From the NCBI GenBank assembly GCA_937766455.1, contig CALLXD010000059.1, positions 1 through 47,757 on the forward strand: a DNA stretch of 47,757 nucleotides, given 5' to 3'. The notes below the pieces were generated by a model. It had not been told where the DNA came from and ran no database searches. It saw only the letters and a list, made by a program, of their open reading frames with translations. The stretch is from Vicinamibacterales bacterium (lineage in GTDB: Bacteria > Acidobacteriota > Vicinamibacteria > Vicinamibacterales > UBA8438). The translations under genes and the position numbers were made by a program. Below are positions 25,012-33,771 of the stretch, in pieces; position 1 is the stretch's first letter, and each line of letters starts with the position of its first letter.

Positions 25012-26808
25012 ATGCGATTCGATAGCAGGGCGCTTCCCGTGGTTCTTCTGGCCAGTGCGATTCTGGTCGCGTCGAGTACCTCGCCGGTGCTGGCGCAACC
25101 GCGCGGTGAGTTCGTCCCCGTCACCGACGCCATGTTGGAGAATCCGGACGATGAGGACTGGCTCACCTGGCGCCGGACGACCGATGGCTGGGGATACAGC
25201 CCACTGGACCAGATCGACCGCCAGAACGTGGGAGACCTCCGAATGGTCTGGACCAGGGGGCTGGCGACGGGACGGCAGGAGGGGACACCACTGGTCTACG
25301 ACGGGGTGCTCTACATGCCGCAGTCGGACGACGCCATCGAAGCCATCGACGCGGTGACCGGAGACCTGCAGTGGTCCTATCGGCGCGACCTCCCAGACGA
25401 TGTCTACGACATGGTCGGTGGCAACGCCCGCACCAACCGGAATGTGGCGATCTATGACCGGCTCATCGTCAACACGACGGACGACGACTTCGCCATTGGA
25501 CTCGACGCCACGACCGGAGAGGTGGTGTGGGAGACCAAGATTTTCGACTATAGGGTGAATCCGGCCGGCCACAGCGCCGGGCCGATCATCGCTGACGGCA
25601 AGATGATCTCAGGCCGGAGTTGCCGCCCCAAGGGGGGGCCGGAGACCTGTGTGGTCATCGCGCACGATGCCCGCACCGGTGAAGAAGTCTGGCGTCGCAG
25701 TACGGTGGCGCTTCCAGGCGAGCCGGGCGATGAGACCTGGGGCGACGTGCCCTACGAGGAGCGGATCCATGTCGGTAGCTGGATGCCGGCCAGCTACGAT
25801 CCGGAACTGGGATTGATCTATCAGGGCACTTCGGTCACATCGCCGGCGCCCAAGTTCCTGCTCGGCGGCGTGGAGAACACGCATCTGTATCACGCCTCCA
25901 CGCTCGCGTTGGATGTGGACACCGGCGAGATTCGCTGGCACTACCAGCACCTGAACGATCACTGGGACCTCGACCATCCGTTCGAGCGGATCCTGGTCGA
26001 TACCGCGGTGGCGCCAGACCCGTCCGAGGTCAGCTGGATCAATCCGAGACTGCGGCCGGGCGAAGTGCGAAAGGTCATGACCGGCATCCCCGGCAAGACG
26101 GGCGTCGTCTACACCCTCGACCGGGAGACCGGCGAGTTTCTGTGGGCGACGCCGACGGTCACGCAGAACGTCATCAGTGGCATCGATGGCGCCACCGGCG
26201 TGGTCACGACCAACCCCGAGGTGGTCTTCACGCAGGAAGGACAAGAGGTCTTCACCTGTCCGACCTGGAACGGCGGGAAAGACTGGGAAGCGGGGGCCTA
26301 TAGCCCGTTGACGAACACCATGTACATGCCGCTGCGCAATACCTGCGCACGTATGATGGCGACCACCCAGTTCGACAGGACCCGGCCGAACGATCCCAAC
26401 GAGAGCCGCGCGGACACCTACGCCATCGCCTACCGGCACCAGATCGCACCCGGTACCGACAACGTCGGCACCGTGCGGGCGATTTCGGCCGAGACCGGCG
26501 CCACGGAGTGGCTCTTCGAACAGCGCGCGGCCACGATGTCGCTGGTGGCGACCGGCGGTGGGCTGCTGTTCGGTGGCGACGTCAACGGCCGTTTCCGTGC
26601 CTTCGATCAGGTGACTGGCGACGTGCTGTGGGAGATCAATCTCGGCTCGCCAGTCAGCGGCTTCCCGATCAGTTTCGCCGTTGACGGGCGGCAGTATGTG
26701 GCGGTTGGTACCGGCAGCGGCGGTACAGCCTCGCACTTCATGGGGTTGACGCCGGAGTTACGACCCAGCTCGGGTAACAACCTGTTCGTGTTCGCGCTAC
26801 CCGAATGA
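25012..26808 (+). CDS. PQQ-dependent alcohol dehydrogenase
   Basis: 598 residues with a signal peptide (to about LAQ-PR), then an eight-bladed quinoprotein propeller. Blade motifs such as AIDAVTGDLQWSYRR, GLDATTGEVVWETKI, AHDARTGEEVWRRS, ALDVDTGEIRWHYQ and AFDQVTGDVLWEINL are clear. LNDHWDLDHPFERI and WNGGKDWEAGAYSPLTNTMY match type I methanol/alcohol dehydrogenases. No cytochrome c domain follows, so electrons must leave to a separate cytochrome; a di-haem protein is encoded at 28895. The start at 25012 has a GGAG site. A CHEGNY gene follows on the same strand after 87 bases. Confidence 0.9.
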   Translation: MRFDSRALPVVLLASAILVASSTSPVLAQPRGEFVPVTDAMLENPDDEDWLTWRRTTDGWGYSPLDQIDRQNVGDLRMVWTRGLATGRQEGTPLVYDGVLYMPQSDDAIEAIDAVTGDLQWSYRRDLPDDVYDMVGGNARTNRNVAIYDRLIVNTTDDDFAIGLDATTGEVVWETKIFDYRVNPAGHSAGPIIADGKMISGRSCRPKGGPETCVVIAHDARTGEEVWRRSTVALPGEPGDETWGDVPYEERIHVGSWMPASYDPELGLIYQGTSVTSPAPKFLLGGVENTHLYHASTLALDVDTGEIRWHYQHLNDHWDLDHPFERILVDTAVAPDPSEVSWINPRLRPGEVRKVMTGIPGKTGVVYTLDRETGEFLWATPTVTQNVISGIDGATGVVTTNPEVVFTQEGQEVFTCPTWNGGKDWEAGAYSPLTNTMYMPLRNTCARMMATTQFDRTRPNDPNESRADTYAIAYRHQIAPGTDNVGTVRAISAETGATEWLFEQRAATMSLVATGGGLLFGGDVNGRFRAFDQVTGDVLWEINLGSPVSGFPISFAVDGRQYVAVGTGSGGTASHFMGLTPELRPSSGNNLFVFALPE

Positions 26809-26895
26809 GCGTCGAGGAAGAGTGAGAGGCCGCAAGACGGCGCCCGGGGCGCAAGTCACCGCAGCGACGAGACTTGGTGGCAGAAGAAAACGAAC

Positions 26896-27932
26896 ATGTC
26901 GAACCTGAAACGTATAGTCAACCTCGCGACACTCGTGGCGACCCTGACGCTGGTGTCCTGAACGGTCTCGGCGCAATCCGGCCGAGCCGCCGAACCGCCA
27001 CGGACGCCCTGGGGCGCGCCGGATCTGGGGGGGGCATCTTTGACTACAGCAGCATCACACCGATGCAGCGGCCGGAGGAGTTCGCGGACCAGGAATATTT
27101 GACCGAGGAGCAGGCGGCGGCGATCGAGCAGTGGTCGGTCGACCGCGACGAGGCCATGGTCTCGGCTCCGGTACAACGCTCTGTGGCTGGCGATCTGGCG
27201 GGCGCGAACGGACACGCCTGGCAATGGGGGCTGGAGTTTGGCAATCAGGTCGTGGCTGACCGGCGGACCTCGCGGATCATCGACCCGCCGAACGGCCGGT
27301 ACCCCGAGCGGACCGATGCGGCCAAGGCGGATGCCGCGCGCCGACGGGGTTTCGGCGCCATCCTTCCAGCGGACGACTACTTCGAGCTGGGCCAGGGCGA
27401 CCGCTGCCAAGCTCTTCATGGCCTGCCGCTGGCGCCGTTGCCGTACAACAACCTGGTGCAGCTCTTCCAGACCGAGGACTACTTCGTCATCTACGCCGAG
27501 GCGTTCCGTACCTGGCGTGTCGCGCCGATCTCGGACCACCCACACGGTGTACTGCCCCAGCGCACCGGTGACTTGCGTGCCCACTGGGAGGGGGACACGC
27601 TCGTTGTCGAATCGACGTTGTACTCACACCGGCTGCAACAGCTGGGCGGTTCCGGACCCGGACTCCGGACCCTGACCGAGCGATTCACCCGTGAGAGCCA
27701 GGACCTCATCCGCTACGAGTACCGCGTGGACGACCCGACCCTCTGGACGCAACCATGGACGGCGTCGATCTCACTACGGTCGACGGTGGGGCCGATGTTC
27801 GAGGTCGCCTGCCACGAGGGCAACTATGCCGTCCCCAACATCCTGCGCGGAGCGCGATTCCAGGATGGGACTCCGGACGCCCCGATACAGGAGCCCGGCG
27901 TCATCTGCTGGGACTGCGAAGCGCCTCAGTAG
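26896..27932 (+). pseudogene. CHEGNY-family member 3, frameshifted near its start
   Basis: From ATG 26896 a signal peptide is readable (MSNLKRIVNLATLVATLTLV-S) but is broken by a TGA at codon 22, after which TVSAQSGRAAEPPRTPWGAP continues in frame. At a run of eight G (27027-27034) the frame shifts: removing two G restores PDLGG-IFDYSSITPMQRPEE. From there the family blocks are all intact: LTEEQAA, RRTSRIIDPPNGRYPE, GDRC, LPYNNLVQLFQ, GDLRAHWEGDTLVVESTLY, ERFTRES, VACHEGNYAVPN, plus an extra C-terminal CWDC. An intact product would be about 345 residues. Two early defects in a conserved body suggest recent loss, a sequence error, or slippage at the G run. Confidence 0.75.
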
Positions 27933-27981
27933 CGGATTCACTCAATACGACGGCGATACAGGGCCTCGACCCCGTCTTGGG

Positions 27982-28794
27982 TCAGGGCGTCTGCCGGACG
28001 ACCTCGACCACGTTTCCAGACGGGTCGTCAGCCAGGAACATCCGGTCGCTGCGTTCCCGGACTCGCAGACCTCCGGCCTTGACCCGTTCGAGCACGGCGT
28101 CGAATTCAGTCGAGTAGATGGCTACGATCGGGTTCTCGCTTTTGGCAAGTGAAGGGACTCCCTTCGGCTCGAAGAGGGCCACGAACATGCCCTCCCCGAC
28201 GTCCATGAACACCTCGTCGAAGGTGTCTGTTTCGATTCGATCTTCTGGTTCCGCCCCGAAGATCCGCACGAAGAATTCCTCCGCGGCGGCTCGGTCCTCG
28301 ACGATGAGCCTGGCGCCACCCACCGCCGGTGGCCCTTCCCGCTCCACCAGCTCGATGACGTTCCCACTCGGGTCGGTCACCATCGCCAGTCTGACCCCGC
28401 CCGTGGCCTCCCCCGAGGACTCCTGAAAAGGTTCCCCTGCCGCGCCGAATCGCGCGGACACTGCGTCCAGGTCAGGCAGGAAGACGACAGAGACCGGATA
28501 GGGGCTCTTCGTCACCGTTTCCCTGTCGGTATACGCCAGCAGACCCATCCGACCGTTCTCGCTCCAGCCCATAAACGGTTCCACCAGCCGCCCTTCATCG
28601 ACGAAGCGGCGAAGCTCCGGCAGGCCGACGAGGTCTTCGTAGAACGTCTTGCTGATGCTGGCGTCGTCGATAGTGAACTTCGTCGTGGTGACGGTGTGGG
28701 GCGATGTCGCGCCCTGCGCCGCAGCATCAGCCGCAAGCGCAAGCGTTGACATGGCGAACACGAGTGTCGCGAACCTAGGCTGTCGAAAAATCAT
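27982..28794 (-). CDS. Exported double-VOC (glyoxalase-like) protein
   Basis: 270 residues with a signal peptide (MIFRQPRFATLVFAMSTLAL...DAAAQ). Two vicinal-oxygen-chelate units follow: residues about 33-150 (TTTKFTIDDASISKTFYEDL ... VTDPSGNVIELVE) and 158-268 (ARLIVEDRAAAEEFFVRIFG ... FLADDPSGNVVEVV). The glutamates in NVIELVE and NVVEVV sit at usual metal-ligand positions. Most VOC enzymes are cytoplasmic, so export is unusual. It could be an extracytoplasmic dioxygenase, isomerase or binding protein; the substrate is unknown. It converges with the broken CHEGNY gene and precedes no other gene closely. Confidence 0.85.
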   Translation of the reverse strand: MIFRQPRFATLVFAMSTLALAADAAAQGATSPHTVTTTKFTIDDASISKTFYEDLVGLPELRRFVDEGRLVEPFMGWSENGRMGLLAYTDRETVTKSPYPVSVVFLPDLDAVSARFGAAGEPFQESSGEATGGVRLAMVTDPSGNVIELVEREGPPAVGGARLIVEDRAAAEEFFVRIFGAEPEDRIETDTFDEVFMDVGEGMFVALFEPKGVPSLAKSENPIVAIYSTEFDAVLERVKAGGLRVRERSDRMFLADDPSGNVVEVVRQTP

Positions 28795-28894
28795 CGAGTC
28801 TCCTCGCGCGAATGCGCGCTACTACCGTACCAGGATTTCGCCAAACGTCGGCACGCCGCGCACGGTGAACCGATGCTCGCACAGGCTGGCCACG

Positions 28895-29845
28895 TCACCG
28901 CGCGGCGGGCGGCTCGACCCAGTCGCATCCGGGTGTAGCGTCTGGACCGTCGTCGTAGCACGCGCGGATCGCGGCGTAGTCCGCAGCTAGCGTGCCCGGT
29001 GCGTGTGGCGGCATGAAGTCGTTGACGTGGTACGCATCAGGATTCAGATACCGTGTGGGGTCGGGGGCGCGGTGGCAGGCGGTGCAGCCGTTGCCCTCGA
29101 TGTGGACCGTGCGGCGGTCCCAATCTTCACCACCGACGATGAAATACGGGGAGTTGGGTCCACCGAGTTCCGGTATGAACGGCTGGCTCGGGTCGTCCGG
29201 CAGCCGTGCTCCATCGATCCAGGGGTCGTGGATAAACGGGTCCGCCTGGTGGCAGTGCGAGCATTGAATGGGCGGTGGCATGAAGGCGGCGTCGAAGCCC
29301 GGGTCGTCCGGGCCAGGGAGTTCGCCGGCCAGAATGCCGTTCTCGCCCAAGCGGAGGAGGTCCGGCTGCGGATTCGGTCGGCTCGGGTCCGCATCTGGCG
29401 CCTCAAAGAAGGCGGTGGCGCCCGTCTGCCGGTTGTGTCCGATCATCTGGACCGAGACGATCCCCTGCTCGAACCGCTCGATGCCAGAAGATCGGCAGAA
29501 GTAGACCCACACGACGTCCGGGATCGGCGCGCCGGTCCGGTCCTGGCCTTCGACTCGGCCCACCCGTGAGCCGACGTTGCAGCCGCCTCGGAAGTCGGAG
29601 TTGTCGCACGCGAATCGCTCCTGGTCTTCGAAGACCTCGACCCCGTCGACGTGGACCGGCACCCGCACCCCCTCGCCACAATCGATCGCGGGCACGGCGC
29701 CGAGCTCGGGTTCGACCAGGCGCGCGTAGGCAGACGCAGTGTCCGGCATGCCCTCCGCTGGTTTGAATCGCTGTGCGCTCAAGCCGGCGACTGCGAGCGC
29801 GATGACGCACAGAGTGACCACTGAGCGGAAAACCGCGTGGTGCAT
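28895..29845 (-). CDS. Exported di-haem cytochrome c-like protein
   Basis: 316 residues from ATG 29845 with signal peptide MHHAVFRSVVTLCVIALAVA-GLSAQ. Two c-type haem sites are present: CSHCH (C195, C198, H199) and CTACH (C254, C257, H258), both in the C-terminal half. The N-terminal half has paired cysteines (IDCGEGVRVPV, FACDNSDFRGGCNVG, VYFCRSSG) with no haem motif. The haem domain has PPPIQCSHCHQADPFIHDPW and YHVNDFMPPHAPG. It is a plausible electron carrier for nearby PQQ enzymes, but it is not in their operon. The C-terminal CYDDGPDATPGCDW may form a disulfide. Confidence 0.85.
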   Translation of the reverse strand: MHHAVFRSVVTLCVIALAVAGLSAQRFKPAEGMPDTASAYARLVEPELGAVPAIDCGEGVRVPVHVDGVEVFEDQERFACDNSDFRGGCNVGSRVGRVEGQDRTGAPIPDVVWVYFCRSSGIERFEQGIVSVQMIGHNRQTGATAFFEAPDADPSRPNPQPDLLRLGENGILAGELPGPDDPGFDAAFMPPPIQCSHCHQADPFIHDPWIDGARLPDDPSQPFIPELGGPNSPYFIVGGEDWDRRTVHIEGNGCTACHRAPDPTRYLNPDAYHVNDFMPPHAPGTLAADYAAIRACYDDGPDATPGCDWVEPPAAR

Positions 29846-30017
29846 GAACCCCCCTGCGATGTGTCCCGGGCACTCTGAACGGATGCCGGGACCATCGCGT
29901 ACCGAGACCATAGCAGCAGTCTCCCACAGGGCGCTGCCAACCGTGCGGACGTGACCGTCCGGCCACGACCGTTGCGGTCCACGTCCGACCTAGGTCTCGG
30001 GCGAGTACCCTGTGGTG

Positions 30018-30503
30018 ATGAACACACTTGCACTGCGCGAGACCATTGCGCGACAGCTTCGTCAGAGCCAGGCCCACGGCGGACTGGCGGCGGCCCTGGA
30101 GCACTTCCCGGCGGCGCTGGCGGGCCGTAGGGCCGCCGGCCACGAGCATACCGCCTGGCAGCAGGTCGAGCACATGCGGCTGGCGGCGGAAGACCTCGTC
30201 GCCTACTGCGACGATCCAGCGTATCGGGCGAGAGACTGGCCCGATGGCTATTGGCCGGAGACCGCCGAGCCACCATCGACGGAGGCATGGTCAGAAAGCG
30301 GCCACCGGCTCATCGAGGCCACCGACCAGATGGCGCGGATCGTCGAAGACCCAGCCCGCGATCTCTATGCGAAGGTTCCAACGTCGGAGAAGGAACAGCA
30401 TCACGTGCTACGGGCCGCACTGATCCTGCTTGACCACAATGGGTATCACGCAGCCCAGCTCATCTCGCTGCGACAAGCCCTGAAGGTCTGGCCTGCCCGC
30501 TAG
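30018..30503 (+). CDS. DinB-superfamily protein
   Basis: 161 residues forming a four-helix DinB/YfiT-type bundle. Candidate metal-binding histidines are the one in WQQVEHMRLAAEDLVAYCDD and the pair region LLDHNGYHAAQLISLRQALK. The last block, with D-H-x-x-H/Y-x-x-Q, is characteristic. Members include metal-dependent thiol S-transferases; many are of unknown activity. It is a single gene, with a ribosome site before the second of two near starts (GTGGTGATGAAC). Confidence 0.8.
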   Translation: MNTLALRETIARQLRQSQAHGGLAAALEHFPAALAGRRAAGHEHTAWQQVEHMRLAAEDLVAYCDDPAYRARDWPDGYWPETAEPPSTEAWSESGHRLIEATDQMARIVEDPARDLYAKVPTSEKEQHHVLRAALILLDHNGYHAAQLISLRQALKVWPAR

Positions 30504-30584
30504 CGCGCGGTCGGCAGGGTCGTGGCAACGAGGGCGTGTCTTGCTTCGAGCTTGGACAACAATGGCTTGGACCACAATGGAACG

Positions 30585-31034
30585 ATGAGAGCCATCACCT
30601 ATGCGCGGTATGGGCCACCCGACGTACTCGAGCTCGCGGAGGTCGCGACGCCTGTGGCCAAAGACGACGAGGTGCTCATTCGGGTGCGGGCCGCCGAAGC
30701 GACCAATATGGTCCCGGGGAGCTCCTTTTCGGCCTGCATCAATGCCCTCCGGCCGCAGGGACGCTATCTCGCCGGCAATGCTCGTCTGTCGACCATGCTC
30801 CGCTGCGTGTGGACGACCCGATTCACAGACAAGACGTGCAGGGTCGCGCCCGCTCGTGAAACGACAGAGGCGCTGCGGGCTCTCACGCAGATGATCGAAG
30901 ACGAGACGATCGGCTCGATCGTTGATGCCTTCTATCCGATGCAGCAGGCCGTCGCAGCGCACCGTCGCGTGGACACCGAGCAACGGGTGGGCGCGATCGT
31001 GATCGCAATCGCAGACGACGGGGACGCCGCCTGA
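30585..31034 (+). pseudogene. Zinc-type alcohol dehydrogenase/quinone reductase with internal deletion
   Basis: The first 40 residues (MRAITYARYGPPDVLELAEV ... VLIRVRAAEATN) are the start of a medium-chain dehydrogenase/quinone oxidoreductase. The next residues jump to SFSACINALRPQGRYL and run through ALRALTQMIEDETIGSIVDA and YPMQQAVAAHRRVDTEQRVG to the normal C-terminus. About 180-200 residues, including the whole Rossmann NADPH-binding fold, are missing, and the frame is kept across the joint near 30705. The product (149 residues) cannot be a working reductase. Confidence 0.8.
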
Positions 31035-31076
31035 ACGCCCTGTCCTGTGCACCGGCTCGATGCCGCCGCGCGCCGG

Positions 31077-31538
31077 TTACCGAGCCGGATCGGCGGTGTC
31101 CACCCCGGGTCGCGCGAGTTCCCACGGAGCACCGGTGCCAGACGATCCGAGAAACAGCTTGGTGCCGTCGGACAGGGTAATGTCACGACCGTTCGCGCGG
31201 TTCGTGCCATCCTTCGCCTGATACCCATCGACCAAGACATCGACTCCGGGTAAGAGCGACCGTCTCGTAAAGCCTCGTCGAAACAGCACATTGGGAGTGC
31301 CCGCCTCGAACGCCCAATTTTCCGTAGCCCCGGCGTCCGTGTTCACGTCGATATGGATCCACACATGGGGATTGATCCATTCGACCTTGGTGACGGTGCC
31401 GCTGAACTCTACGGGTCTGTCGGCATCGAATTCAGCCGCAAAGGCATGATGCGCCGACGCCGGTACGGCGGTGGCCAGCAGCCACAGACACAATCCGGCG
31501 ACAGCGCTCAAGCCCGCAATCATTGACCTTGCTCTCAT
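31077..31538 (-). CDS. DUF6152 exported protein
   Basis: 153 residues from ATG 31538. Signal peptide to about VPASA, then the family hallmark HHAFAAEFDADRPVEFSGTV followed by TKVEWINPHVWIHIDV, and later NVLFRRGFTRRSLLPGVDVL and DITLSDGTKLFLGSS. It is a small beta-rich periplasmic protein of unknown function; an N-terminal HH and the N-P-H block could bind metal. It is the last of three same-strand genes with short gaps after two CHEGNY genes, which is the best operon link for that family here. Confidence 0.87.
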   Translation of the reverse strand: MRARSMIAGLSAVAGLCLWLLATAVPASAHHAFAAEFDADRPVEFSGTVTKVEWINPHVWIHIDVNTDAGATENWAFEAGTPNVLFRRGFTRRSLLPGVDVLVDGYQAKDGTNRANGRDITLSDGTKLFLGSSGTGAPWELARPGVDTADPAR

Positions 31539-31610
31539 GGGTGAAGTCTCCTCCGGCTCTTGTCTGACGAATGCCTGATTGTCCGGCAAGTTTCTATGAC
31601 TCGACTGGAC

Positions 31611-32603
31611 CTATCGCCGGTACCACTCGTGCAGTTCATCCCCAGGCGGTACCTTTCGTGTGATTTCCACGGTCATGGTTTCGCCCTCCCAGCGTTGGAC
31701 CAATTGCTCCCGACGGAGGTGCCCGTACATGAACTCTTCGGAAAACTCGATGCAAGGATAGTCCAGCACCGTCGCGCCCGGCTCCAACCGTCGATAGATC
31801 GGCATGGCGATCGTCCATGGTTCCGTAAATGTCGCCGGGTCCGTGACGGTGACTTCATACCAGATGGCGTCCGCCGACATCGGAGAGAAGCGCTCCGTCA
31901 ATTGCAGGCCCTCACTATGGAAATTCCCGGCTCGGTCGAACCACGTCCTGCCGTTGAACTCCGACACCTCGACAACCAGGGTGTCTCCCTCCCACCGGCC
32001 GACCGAGTGGCCCATATAGGTGTAGTCCGGAGGGCCGGTCACGTCGTTCATGTGAATGACGCGCGCCGCATTCGAGAACCCGAATGTCATATGGATCTTG
32101 TCCGTCCCCTGGACGATCTGAAACGGGTACGGCATATACATCGCGCGCGGAATCCCCGGCAGGTAGCACTTGAGCTCAGGATCGCGGTCGATCCAGTGCT
32201 CGGAATTTTCCTGCTTCATGAGGAGCGCCTCAGGCGTGTAGGGGATACGTCCGTCACCCCCCACAACACCGAGTGAGCCCGGCACGCCGGCCGCCGCGCC
32301 CAACGCCACCACTGGCGCCGCCGGTACCTTGGAGAACTCGTACGGGTAGACGCCCTGTTGCATGACCATGCCCGCCCGCGCTTCGTGGGCTTCCAGGTCC
32401 CAGTGGGCCTCGTTGTTGGCCTGCCACACGCCACCGAAATTCGGTCGGTCGTCTGGGGTCCGAGCCGGCCGGGCGTTCGGGTCCTGCTCCTGCTCTTGAC
32501 CCTGACTGGCGCAACCTGTCACCGCGAACGTCATGCCCGCTCCGAGAATGGCGGCGACCAGTGCGGTCACACGCGTCGAACTCTTGAACAGGTTTCCCAT
32601 CAT
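31611..32603 (-). CDS. CHEGNY-family lipoprotein, divergent member 4
   Basis: 330 residues from ATG 32603 (AAGGAG site). The lipobox is in GAGMTFAVTGCASQGQEQEQ, so it should be lipid-anchored. Family blocks are looser: RPNFGGVWQANNEAHWD, YTPEALLMKQ, LKCYLPGIPRAMYMPYPFQI (conserved cysteine 1), RVIHMND, SVGRWEGDTLVVEVSEFNG, TERFSPMSADAIWYEVTVTD, and YPCIEFSEEFMYGHLRRE in place of CHEGNY. The second cysteine is kept but the following HEGNY is lost. This divergence helps show which residues are structural. It lies 37 bases downstream of member 5 and 72 bases upstream of the DUF6152 gene. Confidence 0.82.
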   Translation of the reverse strand: MMGNLFKSSTRVTALVAAILGAGMTFAVTGCASQGQEQEQDPNARPARTPDDRPNFGGVWQANNEAHWDLEAHEARAGMVMQQGVYPYEFSKVPAAPVVALGAAAGVPGSLGVVGGDGRIPYTPEALLMKQENSEHWIDRDPELKCYLPGIPRAMYMPYPFQIVQGTDKIHMTFGFSNAARVIHMNDVTGPPDYTYMGHSVGRWEGDTLVVEVSEFNGRTWFDRAGNFHSEGLQLTERFSPMSADAIWYEVTVTDPATFTEPWTIAMPIYRRLEPGATVLDYPCIEFSEEFMYGHLRREQLVQRWEGETMTVEITRKVPPGDELHEWYRR

Positions 32604-32640
32604 TGCTCCTTCTTCGCCATCGCGCCCGGTAGGCGGTGGC

Positions 32641-33771
32641 CTACAGGCCCTGCACGCAGGTGGCGGTGTCCATTGAGAACGGATTCGGACCGGTGCCATC
32701 CTCGAACGCCTGCTCATCGACGCGGCGGCCGACCAGCAGTGCCGGGAGGCCGTAGTTGCCTTCGTGGCAACGAGGTTCGTAGTAGATCCGGTTCTCCTCG
32801 TCGCTCTGGCGTTTCAGTTCCTGTCGGACAGTCCACGGCGCGTCCCAGACCGTCGAGTCCTCGATAGTGGCGTCGTAGGTGAGGGTGTCGGCGTCAACGC
32901 GCGTGTACCGTTCCACCAGGTGAAGGCCCTCGCCCGCACCGCGGAAGGGAAACTTGGGGGAGAAATTGGTGGTGTCCACGACCAGGGTGTCGCCTTCCCA
33001 GCGGCCCCGTGAATCCCCATGCCGCAGCCGGACGTGGCTCGCCGGATGCTCGCCACTCATATTGATGACCCGTTGAAACCCCTGACCCTGCCCGGTGTCG
33101 TAGCCCATCGCGATTGAATCGCCACCCTGGACGATGCGGCGGAACCCGTTGAAATCGGGTGTGCGGCCAGACATGCACCGGTCGCCGGAACTCTGATCCT
33201 CTGGGCCGTCGTGGCGATTCATGCGCCCGGTGTTGTAAAACGGCGCGACGTCGAACCTGCGCGGGGAGGGCGGACCATACTCCCCGTCTGGGCACCCGGC
33301 CGCAGCCGACTGGCAGGTCTCGGTGTTCCGCAAAAGCATGAGGGTCCACTCTCGGCGAAGCTCGATCAGCCGCTGGGCGTCCGCGGTCAGCGCGGGGATT
33401 CGTCCGCTGGGTGGATCGACGACCAGGGACGTGCGGGGCCCCGCGGGCTTGGCCGACGTGTAGACGGCGTTGTAGGCTCCGGCCACATCAACCCGGCCAT
33501 CGCCGCCGCGTTCGTTTCGTCCCTGGTTGCCCATGCGGGCCTCGTCTCTTGCCGCGCGCTCCTCGGCCGTGGCCAGCTCTCGATCACCGAACTCGGTCGA
33601 GCGTTCGAAGGGCGTGGAGTAGACGTCGAGCCAGATCCCTCCCAGGTTCGGATGCCCCCACGCCGTTCTGTCCGGGGCCTGGCCGCCAACCGGCACGGCG
33701 TTGACCAGCAGCACCGTGACGGTCGCGAACACGGTTGCCACACCCAGCGATTCGAGTAATCGGCGCGTCAT
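32641..33771 (-). CDS. CHEGNY-family exported protein, member 5
   Basis: 376 residues from ATG 33771 (GGAGGGG site), the longest member. Signal peptide to about VGGQA. Blocks: WGHPNLGGIWLDVYSTPFER, LATAEERA, GAYNAVY, RTSLVVDPPSGRIPALTADA, an insertion with two extra cysteines (TETCQSAAAGCPDGEYGPPS), GDRCMSGRTPDFNG, GDSRGRWEGDTLVVDTTNFS, VERYTRVDADTLTYDATIED, PRCHEGNYGLPALLVGRR and a C-terminal tail with a cysteine. It is the first gene of a three-gene run with member 4 and the DUF6152 gene. Confidence 0.85.
   Translation of the reverse strand: MTRRLLESLGVATVFATVTVLLVNAVPVGGQAPDRTAWGHPNLGGIWLDVYSTPFERSTEFGDRELATAEERAARDEARMGNQGRNERGGDGRVDVAGAYNAVYTSAKPAGPRTSLVVDPPSGRIPALTADAQRLIELRREWTLMLLRNTETCQSAAAGCPDGEYGPPSPRRFDVAPFYNTGRMNRHDGPEDQSSGDRCMSGRTPDFNGFRRIVQGGDSIAMGYDTGQGQGFQRVINMSGEHPASHVRLRHGDSRGRWEGDTLVVDTTNFSPKFPFRGAGEGLHLVERYTRVDADTLTYDATIEDSTVWDAPWTVRQELKRQSDEENRIYYEPRCHEGNYGLPALLVGRRVDEQAFEDGTGPNPFSMDTATCVQGL

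Noticed and set aside
25609-26736. 375-codon minus-strand frame opposite the PQQ alcohol dehydrogenase
   Set aside because: Shadow of the quinoprotein gene; it lacks a start with a ribosome site and has no recognisable domain.
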